DNA from: CAYWRO01 sp964460345
GTDB taxonomy: Bacteria > Planctomycetota > Phycisphaerae > Phycisphaerales > UBA1924
DNA length: 38,236 nucleotides
Assembly (NCBI GenBank): GCA_964460345.1
Contig: CAYWRO010000035.1
Coordinates: forward strand, 1-38,236
Reading direction: 5' to 3'
Shown here in pieces: positions 7,450-15,892 of the stretch. The translations under genes and the position numbers were made by a program. The notes beneath the pieces were generated by a model. It worked only from the letters and a program-made list of their open reading frames with translations. It did not search any database and was not told the DNA's origin. Positions within the stretch are counted from its first letter, which is position 1. Every line of letters starts with the position of its first letter.

Positions 7450-9771
7450 TCAGGACTTGCGGGAGAGGCGCCACTTGAGTCGCAGAGAGTTGCCAACAAC
7501 GCTCACGTCGCTGAGGGCCATCGCGCCCGCGGCGATGACGGGGCCGTACAGCCCCAGCAGGCCGAACGCGGCGGCGGGAATCGCCAGCGAGTTGTAGATG
7601 AAGGACATGAAGAGGTTCTGCTTGATGGTGCGGAGGGCCAGCCGCCCGATGGTGAGCAGCTCGCGGATGGATTCGACCCTTTCGCCGGGGATGACGACGT
7701 CGGCGGCGTCGATGGCGATGTTCGTGCCCGTGCCGATGGCGATGCCGACGCCGCCGCGGCGGTCTGGGGCGCGGCCGGCCTCGTCGCCTGCGCCGGCTTC
7801 GGCCAGCGCCGCCGCATCGTTGACGCCGTCGCCGACCATGGCGACGATGCGGCCGCCGCGCTTGGCCTCGCGCACCGCCGCGACCTTGTCCGATGGGGAG
7901 AGTTCGGCGTGGACCTCGTCGAGATCGAGCCCGAGGCGGCGGGCGAGCTGGTCGGCCGCCGCGCGGCGGTCGCCCGTGAGCATGCCGGTGCGGATGCCCT
8001 GTGCATGCAGCCAGTCGATGAGCGCGCGGGCGTCCTCGCGCGGCTCATCCTGGAAGGCGATGACGCCGACGGCGCGGCCCGGTGAGCCGGGTTCATCGGC
8101 GAGCACGACGACGCTGGCCGCGCCCGTCGCCTGGGGCGGGTGGTCGACGTCGACGCCGCGGGCGCGGGCTTCCTTGAGGGAGATGAGCAGGGCCGTGGCG
8201 TGGCCTTCACCGTCAAGGCGGCCCTCGAGACCCGCGCCGGCGAGTTCCTGCACATCGGCGACGGCGGCGGGCGTGAGGCCGCCTTGCCGCGCCGCTTCGA
8301 CGATGGCGCGCGAGAGCGGGTGGGTCGACGCCGCGGCGAGGCCTGCGCCGAGGCGCAGCGCCTCGTCACTCGCCTCGACGACGCGCGGGCGGCCGATCGT
8401 GAGCGTGCCGGTCTTGTCAAAGAGGACGACGTCGACGTCGGCGAGCCGTTCGATCGCGCGGGCGGACTTGATGAGAATGCCGCGTCGGCTGGCGGCGCCG
8501 CTGGCGACCATGACGGCGGTGGGCGTGGCAAGCCCGAGGGCGCAGGGGCAGGAGATGATCAGGACGGTCGTCGCGTAGATGACCGCGCGCGGGAGGTACT
8601 CCCAGCCGTGCCCCGCCGCCAGGCCGTAGAGCGTCCAGCCGGCCGCCGTGAGCAGCGCGATCGCGAGCACGGATGGGACGAAGATGCTGCTGACGTAATC
8701 GGCGAGCCGCTGGATGTTCGCCTTGCTGGTCTGCGCCTCGCGCACCATCTCGGCGATGCGCGAGACGGTGGTGTCCCATCCGTTGCTGGTCGCGCGGACG
8801 ACGATGCGGCCGGTGAGATTCAGCGTGCCGGCGACGACCTCGCCCCCCTCGGTCCGCTCGGCCGGCATCGGCTCGCCGGTGACCACGCTCTCGTCGAGCG
8901 TGGTGCGGCCGTCGACGATGACGCCGTCGATGGGGAGCCGCTCGCCCGGGCGGATGAGGATGAGGTCTCCCTCGCGGACGTCCTTCGTCGCGACGGGCTC
9001 GCCTTCGGTGTCGGTCTCGCTGCCCAGGCGTGTGGTGTGATCGGGCTGCAGCGAGAGCAGGCCGCGGACGGCCGAGCCGGCGGCGGCGGTCGTGCGGGCC
9101 TCGAGCCAATGGCCGAGCGAGATGAGGGCGAGCAGGCCCGCGGTCTCGGCGAAGTAGGAGGGGACGGTTTCCAGCCCCACGAGCAGGTCGACGAGGGAGA
9201 GGATGTACGCCGCGGTCGCGCCGAGGGCGATGAGCGTGTCCATGTTGGTCGTGCCGCGGCGGGCGGCGCGCCAGGCGGAGCGGTAGAACGCGCCGCCGGT
9301 GTAGGCGACGACGGCGGTGATGAGGGCGGCGATGAGCCACGGGCCCCAGGCGTAGTGGTGCAGGTCGAGAAAGCCGAGGCCGTCGATGCGGGAGAGCCAG
9401 TGGAGTCCTTCGATGGGCGCCCAGACCGCGGCGGCGACGATAAAACGGTTCCGCCAACTGCGGGCGGAGGCGTGCTGGTGGTGCTCCAGTTCCGTGCGCT
9501 CCTCGGCGACGGTGCGGCGCTGCGTGATCGGTTCCGCGTCATAGCCGACGCGGCGGACGGCCTCGGTCAGCGTTTCAGGGGGGGCTTCGCCCTTGATCGC
9601 GGCCGAACCGCCCTGGAGGTCGACGCGGACCTCACTGACGCCGGGAACGCTGCGGAGGGCGCGATCGATCTTGGCCGCGCACCCGGCGCAGTGCATGCCC
9701 TGGACGGCAAGGCGGGTTTCATCGTGTGTGACTGTTGGTTGCGACACCGCGTTTCCTGTGGAGTTCTGCAT
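7450..9771 (-). CDS. copA: Copper-translocating P1B-type ATPase
   Basis: This 773-residue membrane pump probably exports Cu(I) from the cytoplasm. One N-terminal heavy-metal-associated domain carries GMHCAGC (Cys28, Cys31). The CPC motif lies in a membrane helix at about 408-410. The phosphorylation site DKTGTLT starts at Asp452, TGEPMP lies at about 298, HP at about 484-485 and GDGVND at about 647-652. The C-terminal helices keep the YN pair (FIYNSL) and MALSDVSVV, the Cu(I)-site residues of the CopA subgroup. The ATG at 9771 is chosen because the HMA domain starts soon after it; upstream codons are Pro/His-rich noise. Oddly, about 14 extra residues (about 660-673) sit between ALAEA and VGIAIGTG, where other CopA proteins have only ALAxAD. 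The gene lies beside a Cys-rich metal-binding protein gene on the same strand. Confidence 0.95.
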   Translation of the reverse strand: MQNSTGNAVSQPTVTHDETRLAVQGMHCAGCAAKIDRALRSVPGVSEVRVDLQGGSAAIKGEAPPETLTEAVRRVGYDAEPITQRRTVAEERTELEHHQHASARSWRNRFIVAAAVWAPIEGLHWLSRIDGLGFLDLHHYAWGPWLIAALITAVVAYTGGAFYRSAWRAARRGTTNMDTLIALGATAAYILSLVDLLVGLETVPSYFAETAGLLALISLGHWLEARTTAAAGSAVRGLLSLQPDHTTRLGSETDTEGEPVATKDVREGDLILIRPGERLPIDGVIVDGRTTLDESVVTGEPMPAERTEGGEVVAGTLNLTGRIVVRATSNGWDTTVSRIAEMVREAQTSKANIQRLADYVSSIFVPSVLAIALLTAAGWTLYGLAAGHGWEYLPRAVIYATTVLIISCPCALGLATPTAVMVASGAASRRGILIKSARAIERLADVDVVLFDKTGTLTIGRPRVVEASDEALRLGAGLAAASTHPLSRAIVEAARQGGLTPAAVADVQELAGAGLEGRLDGEGHATALLISLKEARARGVDVDHPPQATGAASVVVLADEPGSPGRAVGVIAFQDEPREDARALIDWLHAQGIRTGMLTGDRRAAADQLARRLGLDLDEVHAELSPSDKVAAVREAKRGGRIVAMVGDGVNDAAALAEAGAGDEAGRAPDRRGGVGIAIGTGTNIAIDAADVVIPGERVESIRELLTIGRLALRTIKQNLFMSFIYNSLAIPAAAFGLLGLYGPVIAAGAMALSDVSVVGNSLRLKWRLSRKS

Positions 9772-9791
9772 GGCGTCCCATCCGCCGAACA

Positions 9792-9797
9792 GTATTA
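9792..9797 (-). promoter_or_regulatory. Possible -10 box of copA
   Basis: On the minus strand TAATAC lies 20 bp before the copA ATG, in the 184-bp gap after the Cys-rich gene. No convincing -35 was found, and no clear CueR- or CsoR-type operator could be identified. A palindrome GGTTGcgcgcaCAACC-like lies further up near 9857-9872. Confidence 0.25.
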
Positions 9798-9955
9798 GAT
9801 GCGGCCGATGTAGGTGCGGATACGGGGAGAAAAGTGAGGTATCGGCGTGTGGGTGCGGTTGCGCGCACAACCACTGCCGGCACTCCTAGAGGTCGCCGAC
9901 AAGCCGCTGTGCCGGCATGCCGCTTCTCGGCCCGCGATTTGGGCTGCAGTAACCG

Positions 9956-10861
9956 TCAGGAGCCTTCTGCCGCGTCGGCGGATTCAACGCGCTCGATTGC
10001 GATTTCGGGCTGCTGATCGCCGTACTTGTCCGTCCACGCTGCGTCGATTTTCTCGATGACCGCGGGGGCGTTCTTGTACAGTTCTTCCTCGCAGCCGGCG
10101 CAGCAGAGCAGCACAAGGCGGTTGGCGACGACTACCTCGTGCGGCTGCCCCATGGAGCCGAGTGTTTCACCGGCCACCGCGCAGGTCTCAAGGGGATAAT
10201 GCGGCCGCTGAGCCTGCGCGACTGCGGCGTCAAGGCGCTTCCAGGCCGGTGCGGGGTTCTTCAAGACGGCTTCGCGGCAGTCGTCGGAGCACGTGCGCAG
10301 CAGGCGGTTGCGGTAGACGAAGTCGACCGGAGCCGCATCACCGTCCCCATCGGGGAGAGCGGTCTCACAGTGCACGCAGGTCTTGAGCGGGTAGTACGGC
10401 GTCTGCGTCTTGATGATCTTCGCATCAACCTTCGCCAGTGAAGCGGGCAGATCCTTCTCAAACCGTTCGATGCACGAGGCGCAGCAATAGCGCACTTCAC
10501 GGCCGTCGTACTCCATCACCACCGGATCACCCATGCTGCCGAGCTTTCCCGGAGCGAAGGCGCACGTGGGGAGGGGATATGGATCGCCGATCTCGGTCTC
10601 GGCGGCCCCAGCGGCGTCCGCCTCCGCTTCGAGGGAATGTTCGATGAACGCAGCCTTCTTCTCGTCGCTCCACCCCTGAAAGGTCATCATGCAGCCGGGG
10701 CAACAGAAGCCGATCGTGTGGCCGTCAACATCCAGCGTCGCGGCCGGCTCCTCGAAGGCCTTGCCGCTGATGGGACAGGCGCTGTTGACAGGCTGGGCGG
10801 CGGCGATGCAGGCCAGGAGGGCCCCGGCAGCCGCCGCGATGAGGGGTCGCATTGTCATCAC
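9956..10861 (-). CDS. Secreted protein with four TRASH/YHS-like Cys-rich repeats
   Basis: The 301-residue product has a signal peptide (residues 1 to about 22). Four repeats of about 60 residues follow, each with an early Cys then a CC-x2-C knuckle. The cysteines are C29/C53-C54-C57, C100/C126-C127-C130, C162-C165/C191-C195 and C227/C253-C254-C257. Repeats 2 and 4 share GSMGxP before the knuckle, as in planctomycete YHS/TRASH-like domains, which bind heavy-metal ions. The third repeat is changed: the CC pair is lost and a CxxC has been gained, so its metal preference may differ. AAAGGAGA upstream supports the ATG at 10861, with a second ATG one codon later. Placement directly upstream of copA on the same strand (184-bp gap) suggests extracytoplasmic copper handling. 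That role is inferred. Confidence 0.8.
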   Translation of the reverse strand: MMTMRPLIAAAAGALLACIAAAQPVNSACPISGKAFEEPAATLDVDGHTIGFCCPGCMMTFQGWSDEKKAAFIEHSLEAEADAAGAAETEIGDPYPLPTCAFAPGKLGSMGDPVVMEYDGREVRYCCASCIERFEKDLPASLAKVDAKIIKTQTPYYPLKTCVHCETALPDGDGDAAPVDFVYRNRLLRTCSDDCREAVLKNPAPAWKRLDAAVAQAQRPHYPLETCAVAGETLGSMGQPHEVVVANRLVLLCCAGCEEELYKNAPAVIEKIDAAWTDKYGDQQPEIAIERVESADAAEGS

Positions 10862-10969
10862 GGTCTCCTTTGATGATGCTCGTTTGCGCAGTGAACCGGA
10901 TGTGATGGTAGGATATTCCGGCCGCCGCCTCGTCGCTGCGGAAGGGGCGGGGCCGCACTGGAGTTGCTC

Positions 10970-11827
10970 ATGCTTTCGCGCATCATCGTGGCGTATGACG
11001 GCTCAAGCCTGGCGAGGGAGGCGTTTGCGTTCGCTGTGATGATTGCGGGCGCAGCGCGGCAGGCCGAAGGGGGCGCTGTGGGCGGAGTTCCGGTCGTGGG
11101 CGTGCGGGCAATCGAGCCGACACCGCTGGCGCCGCTGGCGGGGGCGGGAATCGCGGTGGATCCGTACATGGGGATTCCGGCGCCCGTGATTCCGACCGCG
11201 GAGGAGATTGAAGCGGAACGGGCGGATGCGGCCCGCGAGTTCGAGGAACTCGCGGCGTATGCGATAAAGCACGGCGTGCGCTTCGAGGCGCAGGTGGTGG
11301 ACGGCGCATTGTCCGAGGTGCTCACCGACCTGGCGATGCCCAACGATCTGGTCGCCGTCGGACAGTTCGGACGCTTCCGCCGCAGCGGCTTCGGCTCGGC
11401 GATGCGCGATCTGCTCGAGCACGGCCCGTGTCCGCTGCTCGTGGTGGCGGGCGAGCTACGGCCGATCAACCGCGTGCTGGCGGCGTTCGATGGCTCCGGC
11501 GCGAGTAAGCATGCGGTGAAGTGGGCGAGCGAACTCTCGCAGCAGACCGGGTGGCCGCTTAACGTGCTTGCTGTGTCGAGCCCGGACCTGGAGCTTGATG
11601 CCGCGCTCGAGCGGGCACAAGCGTGCGCGCCGGATGCGCAGGTGATCCACTTCGGCCCGGATGGGCAGTCGGAAGCAGAGCAGATCGAGCAGGCCGCCGA
11701 GCACGCGCGGTACGCGCTTCTGGTGATGGGGGCGTACACGGATTCCTGGCTGCACCAGTTCTTCTTCGGGGGGACGACGGGGCGCGTGCTGCGGACGGTG
11801 CAGGCTCCGATCGTGCTGGTGCGGTAA
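10970..11827 (+). CDS. Universal stress protein, two UspA domains
   Basis: The 285-residue protein has two tandem Usp folds. Domain 1 (about 1-155) begins RIIVAYDGSSLAREA and ends with a GPCPLLVV strand. Domain 2 (about 160-285) begins RVLAAFDGSGASKHA and ends FFFGGTTGRVLRTVQAPIVLV, the usual nucleotide-proximal C-terminal segment. A strict G-2x-G-9x-G-S/T motif is not clean in either domain, so ATP binding is uncertain. The ATG at 10970 has GGAG 6 bp upstream and is preferred over the TTG at 10964. It is transcribed divergently from the Cys-rich/copA pair, so a shared stress response is possible. Convergent with the zincin gene, 35 bp away. Confidence 0.88.
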   Translation: MLSRIIVAYDGSSLAREAFAFAVMIAGAARQAEGGAVGGVPVVGVRAIEPTPLAPLAGAGIAVDPYMGIPAPVIPTAEEIEAERADAAREFEELAAYAIKHGVRFEAQVVDGALSEVLTDLAMPNDLVAVGQFGRFRRSGFGSAMRDLLEHGPCPLLVVAGELRPINRVLAAFDGSGASKHAVKWASELSQQTGWPLNVLAVSSPDLELDAALERAQACAPDAQVIHFGPDGQSEAEQIEQAAEHARYALLVMGAYTDSWLHQFFFGGTTGRVLRTVQAPIVLVR

Positions 11828-11862
11828 GTCACGCGGCCCACTGTGAGCAGACGCACGAGCTC

Positions 11863-13950
11863 TTACGGCTCCGGCGCGGAGGGCTCGCCCGCAGCCTCGA
11901 TCCCGGCACGTTCGAGCATGGTGCAATAGAAGAGACGGTAAGGCTCGTACATGGAAAGCGCGGCGCCTTCATCGTCGTAGACCTCGATGTGCGTGCCGAT
12001 CGGCCGTCCGCCGCGGCGCCAGAACCAGCCATTTGGCGCCCAGTTGCGGAAGGAATACTCGATGACCATCGCGCCGTCATCGTCTCGTCGGGCGGTCTTC
12101 CACACCATGTCAGAGCTCACGCCCGTGAACGTGGGAGAAATGCGACCCGGCTCGCCGTTGTAGACGAAGAAGGATTGGATGCCCCGCATGGAGTACACGC
12201 CTTCGCCCTCACCGTCGTGCACGATGCGCAGGCGAACCCATGGCCCCCTGGCGATGATGCAGCCATACCAGGCGGTGTCATCGTGTGACTGACGGAACTC
12301 GACCCGCAGGTCGCCGGCGTCAATAACCCCGGACGGTTCGATCGAGGCCCACTCGCCGGCATCACCGTCTATCGTTGCCGACATGGGCCAGATGAATGGT
12401 TCATGGGGAACGAGTGGCGCTGGATCCTGATCATCCGGCCAGCCATCGGCGTCAGAATCAACGCTTCGCGGATCTGGCCTGGGCAGGAGTTGCGTCGGCT
12501 TGATGAAGGAGACCTGCACCAGCGCCGGGGCCCACGTGCTGAGCATCGCCTTCTCGAGATCGCCCAGGCGGCCATCTGTTGACGGCGAGGCGGCGCTGGA
12601 CCCGAATCGCTTCTCATCGAGCGGAAGCCGCGGGTCGTCGTCGGGGAAACCGTCCTCATCGGCATCGACAACGATGATCGTCTCGCCGAGCAGCATGCGC
12701 AGCCATTGGGCGTCGGTGAGGGTGCGGTCCCAATACGCCATTCCGTCATAGTGCTCGCCGTGCGGCCCGGAAGTGGTCCACGGATGCCGGGCGAGAACGC
12801 CTTCGCGACCGGGGGCGGTGTCCGGGCCGCGCTCGCGCGAGCGCGGCGACCAGTGGTTGTAGACGATGCGGTCGTCTTCGCGGAAGGCCAGCGAGATTGC
12901 ACCGAGGCCTTCCATCTGGTGATGGAACTCGTGGGTCATAAGCCAGCACGTGTCGTAGCCGCCGAAGAACTGTGATCGTCCCGGGATGCCGCGGTGCAGT
13001 GAGTCGGGCCCAAGCGTCCCGCCGCCGGATGTGTAGTACCACCAGCGATTCTCTTCAGGCTTCCAGCGGCGAGGGAAGGCGATTTCCACCTGCGCGGGGT
13101 ACACGAGTTCTTCGGCGATTGGATCTTCGGTCACGCGCTGCGGATCCGTGGTATCGACGATCGTGAAGCGGCCACCACCGGGCTGGTGATAATCCTCGCC
13201 GGCGTACGACCGGCAGACTGGCCACCCCTTGTAGAAGTCGTCCGTACTTTCCGGCTCCGGCCCCCAGCGCTGCCAGCGGTCATCCACGTAGATCTGGAAA
13301 TCGGGCCAGAAGCGCATGTGGCTGTTGACGAAGAGGAACCGCGCGGCGTCGTCGAGTTCGGCGCGGATGATGTCGAGCTGCTCGGTTGTGAAACGTTCTG
13401 GCTCGGTTGCAATGACAGTTGTCCCGTCGTGCGCCGACTCAACGTTGATGACGTTCGGCATCAACAGAACCTTGACGGGATAGCGGATGATGGTCTTCAT
13501 CCCGTCAGCGGCGAGAGTTGAGACGGCGTACTCGCGACGCCACGGCGCGGCGGCGCCCCAGTCGATTTCCTCTGAAGTGGGAGTGCAGGCGGGGTCAAAA
13601 ACTCGGTAGTAATACCGGCTGCCTGCGTCCAGACCCTCAATGGTGACGCGGTGAAAGGTTGTGGGTTCGCCGCGGCCCTCGATGGTGCGGACGCCCGCGG
13701 CGGCCCAGGGGTCGGCGGCATCATCTTCGCCAAGGCGCCATTTCACTACCGCGGCAGGCAAGTCGCCGCGGCGGATCTGGACGCGCGTCTGGCACGGCTC
13801 CATGGTGAAGTACTGAAGCGTCACCGAGTCTCGGGTGATGCGAGCGACGGGGCGCGTGGGGTCCACGACTTCGCGCGCCGCGGCGACCTCGCCGAGGAGC
13901 ACGGCTGCGGCGAGCACGAGTATCCGCACGGCAAGCCACCTCAACCCCAT
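11863..13950 (-). CDS. Secreted zincin-like metalloprotease with CBM9-like tail (putative)
   Basis: This is a 695-residue exported protein. A signal peptide covers residues 1 to about 25. Residues about 30-145 look like a fibronectin/purple-acid-phosphatase N-domain (SVTLQYFT then SRYYYRV). Residues 340-344 are HEFHH, a HExxH zinc motif; His397 or His400 could supply a third ligand. Two Asp-rich calcium loops follow (DADEDGFPDDD about 429-439 and DSDADGWPDDQD about 498-509). From about 525 a DGDAGEW segment resembles the start of family 9 carbohydrate-binding modules. RBS GGGAGGAGG lies 5 bp before the ATG at 13950. The overall architecture suggests an extracellular hydrolase acting on glycan-bound protein, but no named family was recognised. 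The mazG-like gene ends 57 bp upstream on the same strand. Confidence 0.7.
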   Translation of the reverse strand: MGLRWLAVRILVLAAAVLLGEVAAAREVVDPTRPVARITRDSVTLQYFTMEPCQTRVQIRRGDLPAAVVKWRLGEDDAADPWAAAGVRTIEGRGEPTTFHRVTIEGLDAGSRYYYRVFDPACTPTSEEIDWGAAAPWRREYAVSTLAADGMKTIIRYPVKVLLMPNVINVESAHDGTTVIATEPERFTTEQLDIIRAELDDAARFLFVNSHMRFWPDFQIYVDDRWQRWGPEPESTDDFYKGWPVCRSYAGEDYHQPGGGRFTIVDTTDPQRVTEDPIAEELVYPAQVEIAFPRRWKPEENRWWYYTSGGGTLGPDSLHRGIPGRSQFFGGYDTCWLMTHEFHHQMEGLGAISLAFREDDRIVYNHWSPRSRERGPDTAPGREGVLARHPWTTSGPHGEHYDGMAYWDRTLTDAQWLRMLLGETIIVVDADEDGFPDDDPRLPLDEKRFGSSAASPSTDGRLGDLEKAMLSTWAPALVQVSFIKPTQLLPRPDPRSVDSDADGWPDDQDPAPLVPHEPFIWPMSATIDGDAGEWASIEPSGVIDAGDLRVEFRQSHDDTAWYGCIIARGPWVRLRIVHDGEGEGVYSMRGIQSFFVYNGEPGRISPTFTGVSSDMVWKTARRDDDGAMVIEYSFRNWAPNGWFWRRGGRPIGTHIEVYDDEGAALSMYEPYRLFYCTMLERAGIEAAGEPSAPEP

Positions 13951-14007
13951 TTTGCCTCCTCCCTCTTCGTTCGGCCGTCGGCCTGGCCACGAGCCGCACA
14001 GGGCGGA

Positions 14008-14346
14008 TCAGTCCTTGACCCCTTCCACCCGTCCCTCGTCCGTGTACTTCGCTACCGCCTTTGCCATGTCAACCCCGTTGATATTCGCCAGCGTCATCAG
14101 CCAGGCGAGGACGTCGGCAAACTCCTCTTCCAGGTTGGCCCGGGTGGCGGCATCGGGATTTTTGCCGGGCGCGCAGTCCTGAAGGGCGGTGGCCAACTCG
14201 CCGACCTCCTCGATGAGCCACATGAAGGTGCCCGGCGTGCCGCGGGCGGAGTCGGTCTTGAAGTAGCGGTCGCGGATCAGTTCCTGAAAGGCCCGGATCG
14301 TGGTCGCATCGGACGCGGCGGGGGAGGGCGTGTCAGCTTTTGCCAT
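14008..14346 (-). CDS. MazG-like nucleotide pyrophosphohydrolase
   Basis: The 112-residue all-alpha protein fits the single-domain MazG family, which hydrolyses NTPs or dNTPs to NMP and pyrophosphate with magnesium. The metal-binding pattern is intact: EEVGE (Glu46, Glu47, Glu50), then EEEFADVLAWL (Glu75 and Asp78) 25 residues later. The start at 14346 gives MAKADTP and a compact domain; a longer upstream reading is low-complexity and overlaps the divergent lipoprotein gene. No strong ribosome site is visible. A house-cleaning role (removal of non-canonical nucleotides) is likely, but the substrate cannot be read from sequence. Confidence 0.88.
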   Translation of the reverse strand: MAKADTPSPAASDATTIRAFQELIRDRYFKTDSARGTPGTFMWLIEEVGELATALQDCAPGKNPDAATRANLEEEFADVLAWLMTLANINGVDMAKAVAKYTDEGRVEGVKD

Positions 14347-14425
14347 GAGCGACGGTATCCCGCACGGAACGGTGAGGAACGGCCGCTGCCGAGGTCGCCA
14401 GAGCGCGATTGAAAAGTTAGGCTCT

Positions 14426-14438
14426 ACTATACAACATG
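14426..14438 (+). promoter_or_regulatory. -10-like box immediately before the lipoprotein ATG (leaderless candidate)
   Basis: TACTAT (14426-14431) ends only 4 bp before the ATG at 14436, and no ribosome site is present. Transcription starting 6-7 bp after the hexamer would begin at or next to the ATG, which suggests a leaderless mRNA. No clear -35 was found. Confidence 0.3.
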
Positions 14439-15851
14439 GCCCCGTTGCGCCGCATGACTGTTGCCTTCCTGCCGCTCGCGGCCGCCGGTGCGCTTGCGGC
14501 CTGCCGGTCCTCATTTGAGGTGCATCGGGACGGCCTGCGCCATGTGGCCGCGCATGGAGACTATGGACACGCCGCGGCGGTTCTGGATGACCCGGAGACG
14601 GAGCGGCTGTACGGGGAGAAGAACCGACTGCTCTACCTGCTGGATCGGGGGAGCGTCGCCCTGGCGGTGGATGACCACGAGACGACGCTGGAACTCCTCG
14701 AGCGAGCGGAGGCCATGATGGAGGTCTACCGCGAAACCGCGGGAGACGAGATTGCACGCTGGCTGATCAACGACACCGCCGCACCCTATCGGGGCGAGCC
14801 GTACGAGGACATGTACGTCAACGTGCTGAAGCTGCTCGCGCAACTCGAGGCGGGTAACCTCCAGGGTGGGGCGACCGTCGAGGCGCGGCGGCTGGCGACG
14901 AAGGCGGATGTGCTCCGGGACCGGTACCTGGCCTACACCTCACGCGTGAAGGAGGAGGCGGACCCGCGAATTCAGCCGCGGCTGGGGCTGGGCCGCGGCG
15001 GGGCGGGTCTGGTTGCCCACAACGAGGAAGGCCGCTTCATCGAGTCCACGCTTGGGACGTACCTGACGGCGGTGACCTTCATGGAGGTGGGGGACCGCTC
15101 CAATCAGGGGGTTGCAGCACGCCGGCTGGTGGATTCAATCAACCTCCAGCCGGAGATTGTCGGGCCTGTCAATCCGGATGACTTTGCGGATCTTGGAGAG
15201 CGACGGCCGCGGGATTCGAACTTCCTCGCGGTGGCGTTGTCGGGGGCGGCGCCCTTCAAGGTGGCCCAGCGGATTGGGCCAATTGTGATCTTCGACTGGC
15301 CGATCTACTTTGAACTGCCCTTTCTGGTGCGGGGCTCGCAGCGGGCGGCGGGGGCGCGGCTGATCGTCGCGCCGGCCCTTGCACCGCTGGACAGCGCGGG
15401 CCAGGAGGGCGTGGTCACGGCCGCGGCAGAGACGTGGCTCTCCTACGACCTGGCGTTTGTGGAGGACATGTCGTCGGTCGCGCAGGAGAACCATGAGCGG
15501 GAGATGCCGTTCATCTACGCGCGGACGCTGATCAGGGCATCGGCCAAGGCGCTCGGCTCCTTCGCGGCGACGCAGGCGGTGCGCGAGTCGACAGATGACG
15601 ATCTGGCGGTGATTGGGAGCATCATCGGCGGGCTGCTGTTCGTCGGCCTGACGGAGAAAGCCGATCTGCGGTCGTGGATCTTTCTGCCCGGGCGGGCCGA
15701 CGTCGGGCTCTTCGACCTGCCGCCGGGCACGCACCGGGTCAGGATTGAATACTTTGGGCCCGGCGGGGGCGTGATCTATGCGTCCCCGTGGCGTGATGTG
15801 GTCGTGCCGGATGACGGGCTCACGACGGTTGTGGAGCACTTCTGGGAATAG
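14436..15851 (+). CDS. COG3014-like lipoprotein
   Basis: The 471-residue protein has a lipoprotein signal ending in the lipobox LAAC (Cys22 or so), so it is probably lipid-anchored in the envelope. The helical N-half resembles TPR-like repeats and includes the stretch PYRGEPYEDMYVNVLKLLAQ, which I associate with the COG3014 family. A beta-rich C-half follows (DLPPGTHRVRIEYF). In gammaproteobacteria, as I recall, COG3014 genes sit beside lpoB-type genes, and here an LpoB-like gene follows 41 bp downstream. That agreement strengthens both calls. The biochemical role of COG3014 proteins is not known to me; a link to outer-envelope assembly is inferred. An alternative ATG at 14454 would still give a lipoprotein signal. 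Confidence 0.75.
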   Translation: MAPLRRMTVAFLPLAAAGALAACRSSFEVHRDGLRHVAAHGDYGHAAAVLDDPETERLYGEKNRLLYLLDRGSVALAVDDHETTLELLERAEAMMEVYRETAGDEIARWLINDTAAPYRGEPYEDMYVNVLKLLAQLEAGNLQGGATVEARRLATKADVLRDRYLAYTSRVKEEADPRIQPRLGLGRGGAGLVAHNEEGRFIESTLGTYLTAVTFMEVGDRSNQGVAARRLVDSINLQPEIVGPVNPDDFADLGERRPRDSNFLAVALSGAAPFKVAQRIGPIVIFDWPIYFELPFLVRGSQRAAGARLIVAPALAPLDSAGQEGVVTAAAETWLSYDLAFVEDMSSVAQENHEREMPFIYARTLIRASAKALGSFAATQAVRESTDDDLAVIGSIIGGLLFVGLTEKADLRSWIFLPGRADVGLFDLPPGTHRVRIEYFGPGGGVIYASPWRDVVVPDDGLTTVVEHFWE

Positions 15852-15892
15852 AGATCGGAACTAAACTGATGAGAGCAGATAAAGGAATCACC

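Noticed and set aside
8140..9798. Long plus-strand frame opposite copA
   Set aside because: Low-complexity Ala/Gly/Asp/Arg text antisense to a well-supported ATPase.
9857..9872. Copper-repressor operator near copA
   Set aside because: The palindrome does not match any CueR, CopY or CsoR box I could recall with confidence.
15209..15225. Minus-strand GTTCGAATCCCG, like a tRNA T-loop
   Set aside because: The flanking bases do not form a T-stem, and the segment lies inside the COG3014-like coding sequence.
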